Of a stretch of DNA of 64,000 nt, positions 20,976-31,365 are shown piece by piece. Made by a program: the position numbers and the translations under genes. Each line of letters begins with the position of its first letter. The first letter of the stretch is position 1. The notes under the pieces are model-generated. The model ran no database searches, was not told where the DNA came from, and was given only the letters and a program-made list of their open reading frames with translations. This DNA is from Dichetophora obliterata. Its lineage: Eukaryota; Arthropoda; Insecta; Diptera; Sciomyzidae. Location: the NCBI GenBank assembly GCA_963920525.1, contig OY986438.1:49094788-49158787 (forward strand). Direction: 5' to 3'.

Positions 20976-21240
20976 TAATAATTGAAAATATTTACAAAAA
21001 ATAATTCAAAATGGATGTAATATGTAATAAAATAAAATAATAATGATATGTAATAAAATCTACTGGTGTGATTATAACTTGTGTTTTTTTTTTATTAATT
21101 TGATGATATTTTAAATTTTTGAAACTAAAAATTATTTTATTATAAAAAAACTAATAAATTAATAAATTTATGAAACTGTGAAAAAGCTTCGCTTCTGTCG
21201 TGTGTCCAACGACGCATCTATTTTTTTTTTTTAAATATAT

Positions 21241-21810
21241 ACTTTTACTAGAGCCATCAATGAAAAGTCGCCATTCATCTGCATTATAATTGTGACCAGA
21301 TGTCGAAAATAGTTTAGGTACATCCACGCAACACACGAGATCACTGTTATTGCCATCAGTTCTAAAACATTCTATAAGTAGCAAAGCCCGATCACTACTC
21401 CTACCTACCAAGAAAATCTTTTTCCACCATATTTCACTGCTTTAATCGCGATGCGAGGATTTCTGATTGTCGTTTGGACAATTGTAAATTGAGTACAAGA
21501 CCATCGAAATCTGCTTTTCAAATAAAATGTCGCTCCGTTGTCGTTGATCTGGATGGAACTCTTCTTTTTTAGTTGCAACAGTAGATTTGCTCGTAGTCGG
21601 AACTTCATCATCCCAAGATATTGGTTAAGTAACAGTTACAACATTTGCATACTTTATGTTTTTACGAGTTTTAAAACTGTGACCTGAAACATTGGTTTGA
21701 CAAAAGTAGCAATCATCTGGTTTATGATATGACTGATTATGCCAAGTCATAGGCTCAGAAAAAGGTATAGCGGCTGAAGGTTGAACTTCGCATTTTTTAT
21801 TGTTCTAATA
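21241..21810 (-). pseudogene. Transposon protein, N-terminal half (split)
   Basis: The minus-strand reading is FEPMTWHNQSYHKPDDCYFC, QTNVSGHSFKTRKNIKYANV, then DDEVPTTSKSTVATKKEEF, LVCCVDVPKLFSTSGHNYNA and DEWRLFIDGSSKS. The W-P-H-DCYFC and the C-D-p-L-G-YN-EWRLFIDSSK motifs mark the N-terminal half of the same family as 18110-18755. After GSSKS the frame runs into poly-lysine codons of the inserted DNA. Joining this end to LKAVLL at 18755 gives the family's expected order with no motif lost, so the two pieces were one gene. A stop follows KSSHRD. Function is unknown to me. Confidence 0.82.
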
Positions 21811-21919
21811 AATTCTCGCTCGTACCAACGACTGGTATTCTTAGAGCGATTTAAGTGTTATTGTACACTTCCACCGCTCCAAAATTGTTCTTAAAACTTC
21901 GCCGATGACTGAGATCTGT

Positions 21920-22540
21920 AAATAAGCCACAAATGAAGCAAAATTTATAACGTTTGTCGCACATTTTAATTTTAGTTGCACACGATTTATATAAAACTTG
22001 AAATTTTTTTATATAAAATATTTCAAAGATATAAAGACGTGATAAACAAAACGTCATATAAAGAAACAAACCATTTTTATACATAAGAAAAGCTCTCATT
22101 GCATATTTTCATAGTTTTTACTTCATCCATTTGTTCTTATTTTTTGAAATGTTCCGATTTTTTAAAACTAAACTTAAAAGAATGCAAAGAGCATAGAAAG
22201 CAAAGAGATTGTATATAAAATATTTGTCAGCGCAACCTGCTGTTTGATGATTCGCGAGAAAAAAAAATCCACAAAAACAAAATGCATCTCTTAAGTACTG
22301 CTTTTAAAAATTCTGCATTTAAAAAAAAAAATGAGAATTGCAACCACAATATGCAATGAGAGCTTAACTTATGTTAGGAATATGTAATTTTGTTTCTTCA
22401 TTTGCCGTTTTGTTTCTCACAGCTTTATCACTTTAAAAACCATTTTATATAAAAAAATTTGCTATTTAATAAAAAATCGTGTGCAACTAATATTATATGT
22501 GCGAAAAATCTAATAAATTTGCTACATTTGTGACTTTTGT
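21920..22540. repeat. Inverted repeat, ~190-bp arms, 230-bp loop
   Basis: The left arm (21920-22110) and the right arm (22338-22540, read backwards) share CCACAAATGAAGCAAA / CACAAATGTAGCAAA, TTAGTTGCACACGATTT, TTTTTTTATATAAAAT, GAAACAAA and AGCTCTCATTGCATATT in the same order. The loop is AT-rich and non-coding. It may be a foldback element next to the split pseudogene. Confidence 0.7.
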
Positions 22541-25340
22541 AACGAACACTGGGTTGGTTGTCAAAGAAGCATTTTGACAAATTTATTGGAGACAAGTTTA
22601 TTGGATATAATGAAGCCAGCGGGACCTATTGATGCAGCTAGCAAACAGTCGGCTGGGGGGATTCTTGGCCATCTTATTCCAGTTCCCAGGTTCATAATAT
22701 TTTTTATTTAGAGTCCCGAAAGAAAAATTATATATAAAAAAAAGGGAATGCTAATGAACCAAATTTGTTCATGAACAGAATTTAAACCAGCCACAATAAT
22801 GATAAATGAAAGTTACAATGCTAAAAAAATCAAGATGAAGTAAGTATCTATAAAAAAAACTAATGGGTTCTCTCAGATGAATTAGAGATCTTGTGCATCT
22901 TGACCCACCCTACCATGATCCTTTATAGCGCGTGATTTTGTTAAGGATCCCAAATCTATTAAAGTTTATTTAACTTACCCCATTACCTCAAGGATCAAAC
23001 AAAAATTATTTAGTTCATATTGATATGGATTCTATTTATCCTATTTAAAATTTACAAAAAAATGCTTAATAATTTGCAGTTCATTCTGCTTATTTTTTTT
23101 TAAGAATTTCTAACAAAATACGACTTAAAATATAAGATAGATTAAGTTATAGTTGGCTTTTATTAATAATATATATTTACCGTAATTAATAATATAAAAT
23201 TGAAGAGTAAGTAAAAACTAAAGAATATTGGTATAAAAATTATTTATCTCAAAAAAAACATTTAAGCTATTTTGTTTTAGTGCAAACTTCTAGCAAAACA
23301 AATTTTTATTTAGTTACTTCAGTAAACCGTTGGAGTGCAAAAATAAGATAAAAACTAATAAGGAATGATTGAAGATATTAATTCATTTATCAATGGAAAA
23401 ACCTTTGATTTTATTAAAAAAAAAACAAAATGAAAACTATGAATTTGAGTTATCTAAAATTTCTTCATAACAAAATTTTACAATTGTTTACGCATCATAC
23501 TGAAAACTTTTTAGCTTTACTACAAGTCTTGCTAAATTGTACTAATCATAGGAGAACATAAAAATGTATTGGCTAAACGTCAAAGTTCGCCGAGCGCAAC
23601 AAAAAAAATACAATAAAATAAATCATAACGACGGGAGAGAAGCAGAAGTTAACAAAATAACAACAACGTTATCATTATAGGTAAACAAAAGTGAAATTTC
23701 ACCACGATCGAAATTAAGCTTTAAGTAGATGAGCGCATCTTAGTAAAAATGTTAGCGTTAACAACATGTCTTCTGTTAAGTTAGCAGTGAGAATTTCTGC
23801 GAGCAGAAGACGTTTTGTTACTTTAACATTGTTACATTATGCTTTTAGTATGAATAATTTTACATACCCACGATAGAAAATATTAGTATTAATTTATTCG
23901 CGAAGAAAATTTATATAAAATAATAAAAGTAATAAAGCAAACTTACCAAAACAAATGAAGATCGATGAAAGGCCTTCCAGCGATGTTTTCGTTGTGCTGA
24001 AAAAGAATATGTCAGCCTGTGCTTATTAAGCAAGCTTAAGCGACGAATTTGTTTTGTTTGCTTATAGCTTGGTTTTAATTCCTTTAAGGTCTATTTAGGG
24101 AAATTTTAAAATAACTCGTATTTAATTTAGTTTAATAACCCGTAGAGTTTAATTTAGTCATGTAAGTTATTTTTTTGTTTTCCTTTTGTTGTTTTTTTTC
24201 ACTTAGGTATGTATATATCTTTTTCTGATCCTCTAGTCTCCACTTGCACAGCTATTCTAACTTAAGTTTTGTTTATTTTTTTCTCTATAACATAGCAATG
24301 CTAGAACTGCACTTACACTAAAATAGTATGTTTTTTTTCTTTCATTTACTTTACTTTACTTTAAGTTTATGCTTTTACATCTTACTTACTAATTTAGTTA
24401 TGATATTTTTAAGGTTTTTAACTAGTTTTTGCATTACTTTAGGATTAAACTATAAACTTTTATGATTTTTTTTTTATGATATTGTTGCTTCTTTATATGT
24501 TGTTCTTGATACTTTTCTGTATACCAACGGTTCACGCGTTACTGTCGCTGGCTCTTACTTATGGCTATGAACTTAGCTACTTAGTTGCTGGTCTGGGCAC
24601 AAAACAAAGAGTACAAGTCGTATGTTCTCCAAAATTCCTCTGCGCCTCCAGCAAACTTTGCCACTACCAAGCTTTGTCAGCTTCCAGTGCTGCAAAGTGA
24701 TTGATTGGACAATCTTTTACTAGATATTTTGAATATTTTAATATCAACTATTTATTGATTAACAAGTTGTGTAAAATTGCAACGATGATTTAGATTGTTA
24801 ATCAGAAATTTCCTATGGGAGAAATAATTTCATTTAAACGAAAGAATTTTAGCGTTTATACAATATTTAAAGAGAGTTAAATATTGTTTATTTTACAAGA
24901 TGATTTAAATTTTAAAACTTTACCTTGAATCAGGATTTGCGCAATAATTTTCAATTGTATGACCTTTCTTCGATGGTGACTAAAATCCAAAAGAAAGATA
25001 AAAATGTCTGCTCTCAGAACACTACTTCGTGGTTTCCGTTTTCTGAAGAATGTTCAGAGGATTTTAAGTTGGTAATTCTGAGATTTTGTAGGGGAGCGTT
25101 TTGAAAGTGCAAAAAGTGTTATACTTTTATTAAGGCTACCAGATAAAATTAAGAGTCTTGCTGTCAAGTAAAACTAGTAAATGCAGTATAAATACTATCA
25201 AAACCAAAAATATAGATTTGAACGTTACACTTTTCAATAGATATCAGTTTAGTTTTAAAGATACTATAACAGTATCGGTATAGTTTTAAAGATATCATAT
25301 TAAGTTATCTGAGCTCCTACATGCAACATGTTCGGTGAGC
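22541..25340. other. Unassigned AT-rich DNA
   Basis: No recognisable protein. A 74-codon frame at 24476-24700 begins with a hydrophobic signal-like stretch (MILLLLYMLFLILFCIPTVHA region) but starts in a T-run with a poor context and is unsupported. 24330-24365 has a short CTTTA repeat. Confidence 0.45.
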
Positions 25341-25341
25341 G

Positions 25342-26492
25342 CTCGCTATTTTTGGTAGCGAACAATTTCAATGCTACGTGCGCTCACTTATCATAAATAC
25401 AGCTGATTTTGTTTGTCAACTCTTTGAAGAAAGGACTACAAATGTAATTAAATATTTCATTTAGTTTTTAGCGAAAAAGAAATTATTAACTTATATTAGT
25501 TTATAATATATTTTAATTTATTTAAATAAATACATATGTGTATTTACATTTTCACTATGAAAAGTATGAACTGAACAGAAATCAGGTATTTATTAAGAAA
25601 CTGGGGCAGAATTAAAACCTTCTTGATCGAGTAAAATCTATCCGATTTACAGGGTAAATTTTATAGATTTCACTCGTTCAAGGACGCAGTAATTATATCC
25701 ATGGACGGACAAAGCTTCTTTAAGTCAAAGAATTAACCAAATTTGTCTAGAAATTGTTGAAGCAAATCGTTTCGATCTTTTTGGATTTCGTTTGCTTCAT
25801 CTTTTCTGACATTTAAACTACCAATAGCCTCTGTCGGCTGTTGCGCCATCTCAATAATTTTTTTTTATGATAACTTTCTTTGGCAATAGAAGCCTTTTTC
25901 ATCTGTTTTCCATTCTTGCAAAATACTCCCAGGGCACGTGACCTCGGCCAGTTTTAGTATTGTTGTCTTAATTGTCCTATATGTTTTCTTCATATTTCTC
26001 ATCTTTCTGTCCAATATATCGTCTGTCATCCCAGGGCACCCTACATTTGTCATCTCCTTCGAAATCTCGTTCCATAAGCTTTCTTTTTGTACTTGGAATC
26101 ACGAAACTTTTCTTTACGTGCAAAATACATTTGCAGCATAATTTTGGTATTCTGCGGGCTCCAAAGCTGCAGCAAAATCTCTGCACTGGAATCTTCCTGA
26201 ATAACCAAAAAGCGGCAAATTATACCTATACATTTACTAAATTTACCAAGATTTTCTTTAATTCTTCCCATATGATTCTCCTGTTGCCATTTTTTAAGTT
26301 TAGTTTTCGCACAAAATTTACTTTGTTCATGCCGCAAAGTTAGCAGTTTTTCGTTAGAACACTACGCTGTTACATTTCACGCCGACGATTTTAACAGGCA
26401 TAGAACTCTAAACAGCTGTTTCTGTTTTTAGTGGCTTAGCATTCTGCAGAATTGACCGCTTAGTAAAGAGCGCTCACTAATTCCTCAGTAAG
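25342..26492 (-). mobile_element. Possible element around a Myb/SANT pseudogene
   Basis: GTGAGCGCTC at 25342 is mirrored by GAGCGCTCAC at about 26480, and a weaker inverted match continues inward (CAATTTCAATGCTA / CAATTCTGCAGAATGCTA, then CAGCTG). No clean target duplication is visible. Myb/SANT-like genes often travel with PIF/Harbinger elements, which would explain the pairing, but this is inferred. Confidence 0.35.
25865..26337 (-). pseudogene. Myb/SANT-like (MADF-type) DNA-binding remnant
   Basis: The minus-strand reading is LLQLWSPQNTKIMLQMYFAR, KEKFRDSKYKKK, a frameshift near 26050, EMTNVGCPGMTDDIL, DRKMRNMKKTYRTIKTTILK, then LQEWKTDEKGFYCQRK and a stop. W at the start, the Y-K-FRD-K-K step, then D-KMRN-KK-YR-IK are typical of the trihelix/Myb-SANT-like domain present in arthropod genes and in the second protein of PIF/Harbinger transposons. 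The region after the domain is short. Without a nearby DDE nuclease I cannot tell a Harbinger accessory gene from a domesticated host paralogue; the frameshift makes either one defunct. Confidence 0.68.
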
Positions 26493-26744
26493 CGATTACT
26501 TCTGCAGAAAGTGCCCAATGACTCAGTCAATTACGAGCCGATTTTTAAAAACTAAATTGCGTCGTAATTATTAATAAACGTATTTTCTTAGTACATTAAC
26601 AGATTGTGTGGTGTCTATATAAAATAGTGTGTACAAAAATCGTGAAAGTTGGAAAATATTAAAAAAATTTAAAAAAAATTGAGTTTGCTGGACAAATGCA
26701 CATGATTTTATCAAGTTTTTGTAAACAATATGTATATCAATAAA

Positions 26745-26965
26745 AAGGTCTAAGTTTCTTTTGAAATCCGGTAAGAAACTGAAAATCGGTGCAACATCGG
26801 CATAATTACAGCCTTATAAGTGCGCAAAGGTACAAAAACCGGTTTTTTTTAACGGTAAGTCAAGATTTTGGGGAAGTTTGGCGAATTTCTGACGGTATAC
26901 AATCTTGTTATACTCAACAAGACCTACAAGAAAAATGGTAACACTTCCCAGGGATTTTGGACTGT
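26745..26965 (+). repeat. Repeat shared with 17735-17915 (inverted)
   Basis: GTCAAGATTTTGGGGAAG, TTTGGCGAATTTC, CTTGTTATACTCAACAAGAC, CTACAA and ACTTCCCAGGGATTT repeat the minus-strand order seen at 17.8 kb. The bases just beyond, TCGCACCGTGTAATAGAAGC, align with the start of the piggyBac remnant there, so this is probably a second, more decayed copy. Confidence 0.62.
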
Positions 26966-27159
26966 CGCACCGTGTAATAGAAGCATCGAGCAAATGATAA
27001 AATATACGCATGTACCATTTTTTTTTTTTGTTTTTTTTTTTTCATTGTAATGTGGTACCTTCCAATCAGGCTGTTTACAAAATCTACTCGACCCTTGTGT
27101 TTATTGTAATTTTGTACAATAGCTGGACACTTAATATTTATATGCTTACACAATTTTCT

Positions 27160-27717
27160 CTGCCAAAATTTCAGCTCAATCAGCCTCGTAGTTACGGATT
27201 TTTCAATGACTACTTTAGAATGGACGTAGCTACGGGAAGACAACACCCATTTTTAGTACAGTTTCCGACAGTAACCACAAGAACTTAATTACCAAATTTT
27301 AGTCTAATACAACCAAAACCGTCTAAAGCCGACAAGGACGATGACACCATTTGGCATCAATAAGTCGAACACCGCAAAACTAACGGTATCACATTAAAAC
27401 TAGTCAACATTAAAATTAGGTTAAAATTAGCCCATGTGTGAAAAAATTGTCCCGTATTTAAAGAGTTTACTATAACATTTTTACTTCTTTATGGGCGGTA
27501 AAAGGTGGTATGCCAATTTTTTCCTACACTATCTCGTTTTCGAAAGAAATTCACTGCCAAAATTTTAGCGCACTCGTCCCAGTAGCTTAGCAACCTTTTA
27601 ATCATTTCTTCAAAATAGGCGTAGCTACAGTGCGATAACGCCCATATTTAGCATAGTTGACGACAGTAACATACGAAGTTAATTACCAAATTTTAGTTTA
27701 ATATAATCAAAACCGTC
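27160..27717 (+). repeat. Two diverged tandem copies of a dispersed repeat
   Basis: Copy 1 (27160-27322) and copy 2 (27553-27717) share CTGCCAAAATTT, AGCTCA / GCGCAC, GCGTAGCTAC / ACGTAGCTAC, CCCAT-TTTAG, GACAGTAAC, and CTTAATTACCAAATTTTAGT followed by AATAC/TAATCAAAACCGTC. The 3' part also matches 4500-4580. Period about 395 bp. Confidence 0.68.
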
Positions 27718-27724
27718 ATATATA

Positions 27725-29857
27725 TAGAATTTTTTTTATTTTTGGGCGGCAAAAGATGGTTTGAAAAATTTTATCTTTGCTTATATTCTTCGTGCCGGTA
27801 CAACCAACAAATTAAGAAAGCTTAATCGCAATCGGATTAACAGTATTGCAGCGCATAAAATACGAACAAACAAACATTAATTTTTACATATTAGATTTTC
27901 ACTTCTAGTTAAATAAAGACCATATGTTGATTCTCATCATTTTCGAGGTCATCACATGTAACTTTTTTAAACAAACCTCAATTAAAGATAATCATGGATA
28001 ATAGTTTAAAAAAAAAAGAACAAATAGCGCTTCATTTAATAAAGCCTTCACTTGATTATATGAAGACGATCAGTAAATTACTTTCTATTGAAACTAAGAA
28101 AAGAATGGCTGTTTTGTGTAGCCATTTGCTATCCTTACTGCTTTAATCCACATAAATACTCTCATAATGCGTATTATATAGTTTAACCTGCTGTTACCTG
28201 GCTGAAAAATATCTGCTGATGTAACTTCCACAATTTTCCACAATGACCATTAAGCGTCTTATTGCAGGTGATTTCATGGTAAATTGAACTTGTCGCACTT
28301 GCCAATTAAATCATGCCCTTGGGTCTTAATGCATTGCATGGCATCAAAGCTTAATGAAGCTTTAACTCAATAAAAGCGTTCTTAGAAAAATCTTGGACGT
28401 CATTGATAATCTTGCTTGCCACTTTTCACGTTGGTGACAGCAGCTGAGTGCTACCATTTCATTATATTGTATTTTATTTAATTTTTGTTGCATTTTATTG
28501 CATATTTATTTCTTACTTAAATTCCTGCGGCAATTTGATGTGTGCGAACATGCAACACATGTATGCCATGTTGCAACTGGCTGGTTATTTAAAAAATATC
28601 TTGTTTTAATTAATTTGAATGAATTATTTGTAGACACGTGATGCAAGTTTATTTTTTACAAAAATAAAAAACTTCAGAAAATCGTTGAATAATTTCGATT
28701 GATTGCTGGCCACGTTGCGTGGTAAAAATTATACGCTTTCATCTGTAATGATATGGAATAAAAATTGTATTAATGCACTTAAAGAGAGATTGTGGCTGTT
28801 GTCAAGCATTTCAAGTATCGCTTAAATGAGTTTGCTTTGTCATTGATTGGTCGGGGTATATTTTCAATTAAGCTGCATATTAAGTGGTTTTTATTTCTAT
28901 CAATATTTTTAAAAACTATTCCTTTTTAAAAAAATAAAAAAAGAATTGAAGAAGTATCTGACAATATAATTCATTGCATTTATATGATTCTGTAAAACTA
29001 AATAGTATAGTATAACAATATTGTGCATCTATAAAATTTGTTAAAAATTTCAATAATATTTGTGCTTCACACAATTTTTACAATTTTTATTGCGCAAGTA
29101 AGTTTATATCTAGCACTTCCATTAAAAACATTATTCAACTTTCAGAACAAAAATGTTTGCTCCAAGAAATTTAACATGGTGTTTTTTCAATTCCTGATTG
29201 AAATCAATTTTTTAGTTTCTAAAAAAAAATTATTGTAATTTTTATGGAAAAAGTTTTCTCACCTTTTTTCTGTCGCTTTTAGCCTAATTTGCCTGTTTAT
29301 AAAAAATTTTATAATTCAAGGCAGTATTCTAGTTTAGAGGCTCGAAGTTCGGGTTTCTTTTGACGGTCGATAAAAAAGAACCAATTAATATTTTACAATA
29401 TGTTTATTATTATTTCAATAATACAAAAAAGAAAAAGTAAAAACAAAAAATTTTAAATGGAAAAAATTACAGGCTGGTAGAGTGGTTGGTGCTAAAAAAG
29501 GATGCCTCCATCCTGACGCAATTTCAACCCTTCTAGTCATCTGAAAAAAGATTGTTAATTAGTAAGAAGGTTGCTATATCCCGGACTAGGGAGAAAAAAA
29601 AATTTTGAAAAATATTAATTTTTTGACCTCTTTTGCAAAGTTTTGAATTTTTTAATAATTTTATAACACCAAATTTTTTCATAATTCTAAGTTAAATTTT
29701 AAGTTAATGGGCCCGTGAGAACTTTAGATATCATGTCAAACGTGTTGCAAAGTTGTAAAGTTTAAAGCATAGAGACTAAAGTAAAACAGAAATACAACAA
29801 CAAATGTGAAATTATGAAATTGAGAAAAAACTGAGAAATTAACACTTCAAATCTCAT
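27725..29857. other. Unassigned AT-rich DNA
   Basis: No coding frame or RNA gene that I can support. Short hydrophobic open frames (for example 29038-29238) are what AT-rich DNA yields by chance. Confidence 0.5.
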
Positions 29858-29859
29858 CG

Positions 29860-30011
29860 CCCCGGTGGTGCAGTGCGTTAGTGCGCGCTTGCACGGGTAT
29901 CACAAGGATTTCTGGTGACGTCCTTAGCCAGACAGAAATTGCAATCAGATCAGATAGTGATTTTTTCCTTTTCATATTGAAAAAACTTTGTTGTTGTTGT
30001 TGTTGTTTCTT
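29860..30011 (+). repeat. Possible tRNA-derived SINE
   Basis: GCCCCGGTGGTGCAGTGCGT starts a GC-rich stretch in AT-rich surroundings. TGGTGCAGTGCG matches 10 of 12 A-box positions. It continues with ACAAGGATTTCTGGTGACG and ends with a TTG trinucleotide tail (TTGTTGTTGTTGTTG at about 29991-30006). A clear B box is missing. A GC-rich head plus short-repeat tail suggests a SINE. Confidence 0.45.
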
Positions 30012-30799
30012 TGGAAAGATTCGTTAGAACAAATTAATTGTTGTTCTAACTTTGACCTTAAGCTCAATAAACGATTTTAAACTATCAAACAACTAGAATT
30101 TGTATTTAAAATCAAGTATGATTAAAACTATCAAACATTTAGAATTTGTATTTAAATCATATAAAGTCAACATAATAAATATAGAGGTCATTTAGGAAAA
30201 AACTTTAGTTTTTAAGTTAAGTTTAAGGCTTAAAACTTTTAAAATAATTTGAATATCAAAAAAATACTTTTAAGCAGATATCCTTGAAAATGAATGAATA
30301 TCGAAAAATGAATAAAATTTTTGTTTTTTTTTAATTTTCCACACTAGAGCACTATCCTAATTTTTAAATGTTGGTTTCGCGTAAATGATTGCAGTTGAAA
30401 ATTCCAAGCTATGTGGCAAATGGCGCCACCCATCTATTCAACTTTCTATTTCAACAGCAAAGTTTTATTTTGTTACTCAAATATTCGTCTTGTTTTTTTT
30501 ATTATGTCAGTTATTGCTTCAGAAATTTATTGCTAGTTGTTATGATATAAAACCATTAATAAATTTTTATTCTCAACAATTCGGACAATATACACTCCAA
30601 AAAAAAAAAGAAAAAGCTGTTACGTCAACAATTTTTTACTTAATGCCAAAAATTTTTTTAGTCATTTCGTTTCCAACAACGGAACACATCAGTGACAATA
30701 GCGCAGGAATATTTGATTTATGATATAATATTATGATCAACTTTATGGCCAGCAGTGATAAATGTTATGGCATTCCAAAGATAAAATTTGATGGCGAAG

Positions 30800-30860
30800 G
30801 TACTACATCTCTACTACATATCTACATATCTACTACTTACTACAAATCTACATATTTAAT
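30800..30860. repeat. Degenerate CTACATAT repeat
   Basis: CTACATCTCTACTACATATC and CTACATATCTACTACTTAC form an imperfect simple repeat. Confidence 0.6.
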
Positions 30861-31365
30861 CTGTGATTAAAGAATTGCTATTTGCAAAGAATTCGTTGTT
30901 GTTTCAATTGTTTTCTTGTAACAGTTTTTTTTTGCAGTGAAAAGGCTTTGAACTAACAGTATATCATTTTTTGGGTGTACTAAAAATAAATACTAAAAAT
31001 ATGATCGTGCGATGGGCGCACTATTTTTTGAAGTCTTAAATATAATTTGATTATCATGTAAAAAACTGTATGTTAAAAAAGCAATTTATTTCAAAAATAA
31101 AGTAAAAATTGAATTCAAATTTCTTAAGGCAAAAAATCGAAAAAAAAAATTGATGCAGGTGTTAAAATAACGTTAATTAATTAAAATAATGTTTTAATAT
31201 TAATTAAATTATTCAAAAGGGTATCTTGCATTCTGTTGCGAATTTTAGTTTTAAAAAGGTTCATGTAACTAAAAATTCGCTCAACTTTAGCATTGCTTAA
31301 TGGTAAGGAAAGTAGAGAAAGCACAAATTCTTTTAACTCTGTAAATGAATTTAATCGTTGGGCAT

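Larger units (their letters stand above)
18756..21240 (+). mobile_element. Helitron-like (Helentron-type) insertion
   Basis: It lies between the two halves of a minus-strand pseudogene and encodes, on the plus strand, the end of a PIF1-type helicase (about 19200-20115) followed by an apurinic-like endonuclease (20165-20975). A helicase and then an endonuclease is the layout of Helentron elements. The Rep nuclease region and most of the helicase are missing, so it is a truncated copy. Its edges are defined by where the host reading frame breaks: CAGCTTTTAA at 18746-18755 and ACTTTTACTAGAGCC from 21241. A T-rich border fits Helitron-type insertion without a long target duplication. Confidence 0.75.

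Noticed and set aside
24476..24700. 74-codon frame with a signal-peptide-like start
   Set aside because: The ATG lies in a T-run with poor initiation context and the hydrophobicity follows from T-rich codons. Nothing nearby supports expression.
30385..30723. 112-codon plus-strand frame
   Set aside because: Low-complexity AT-rich reading with no motif or neighbour to support it.
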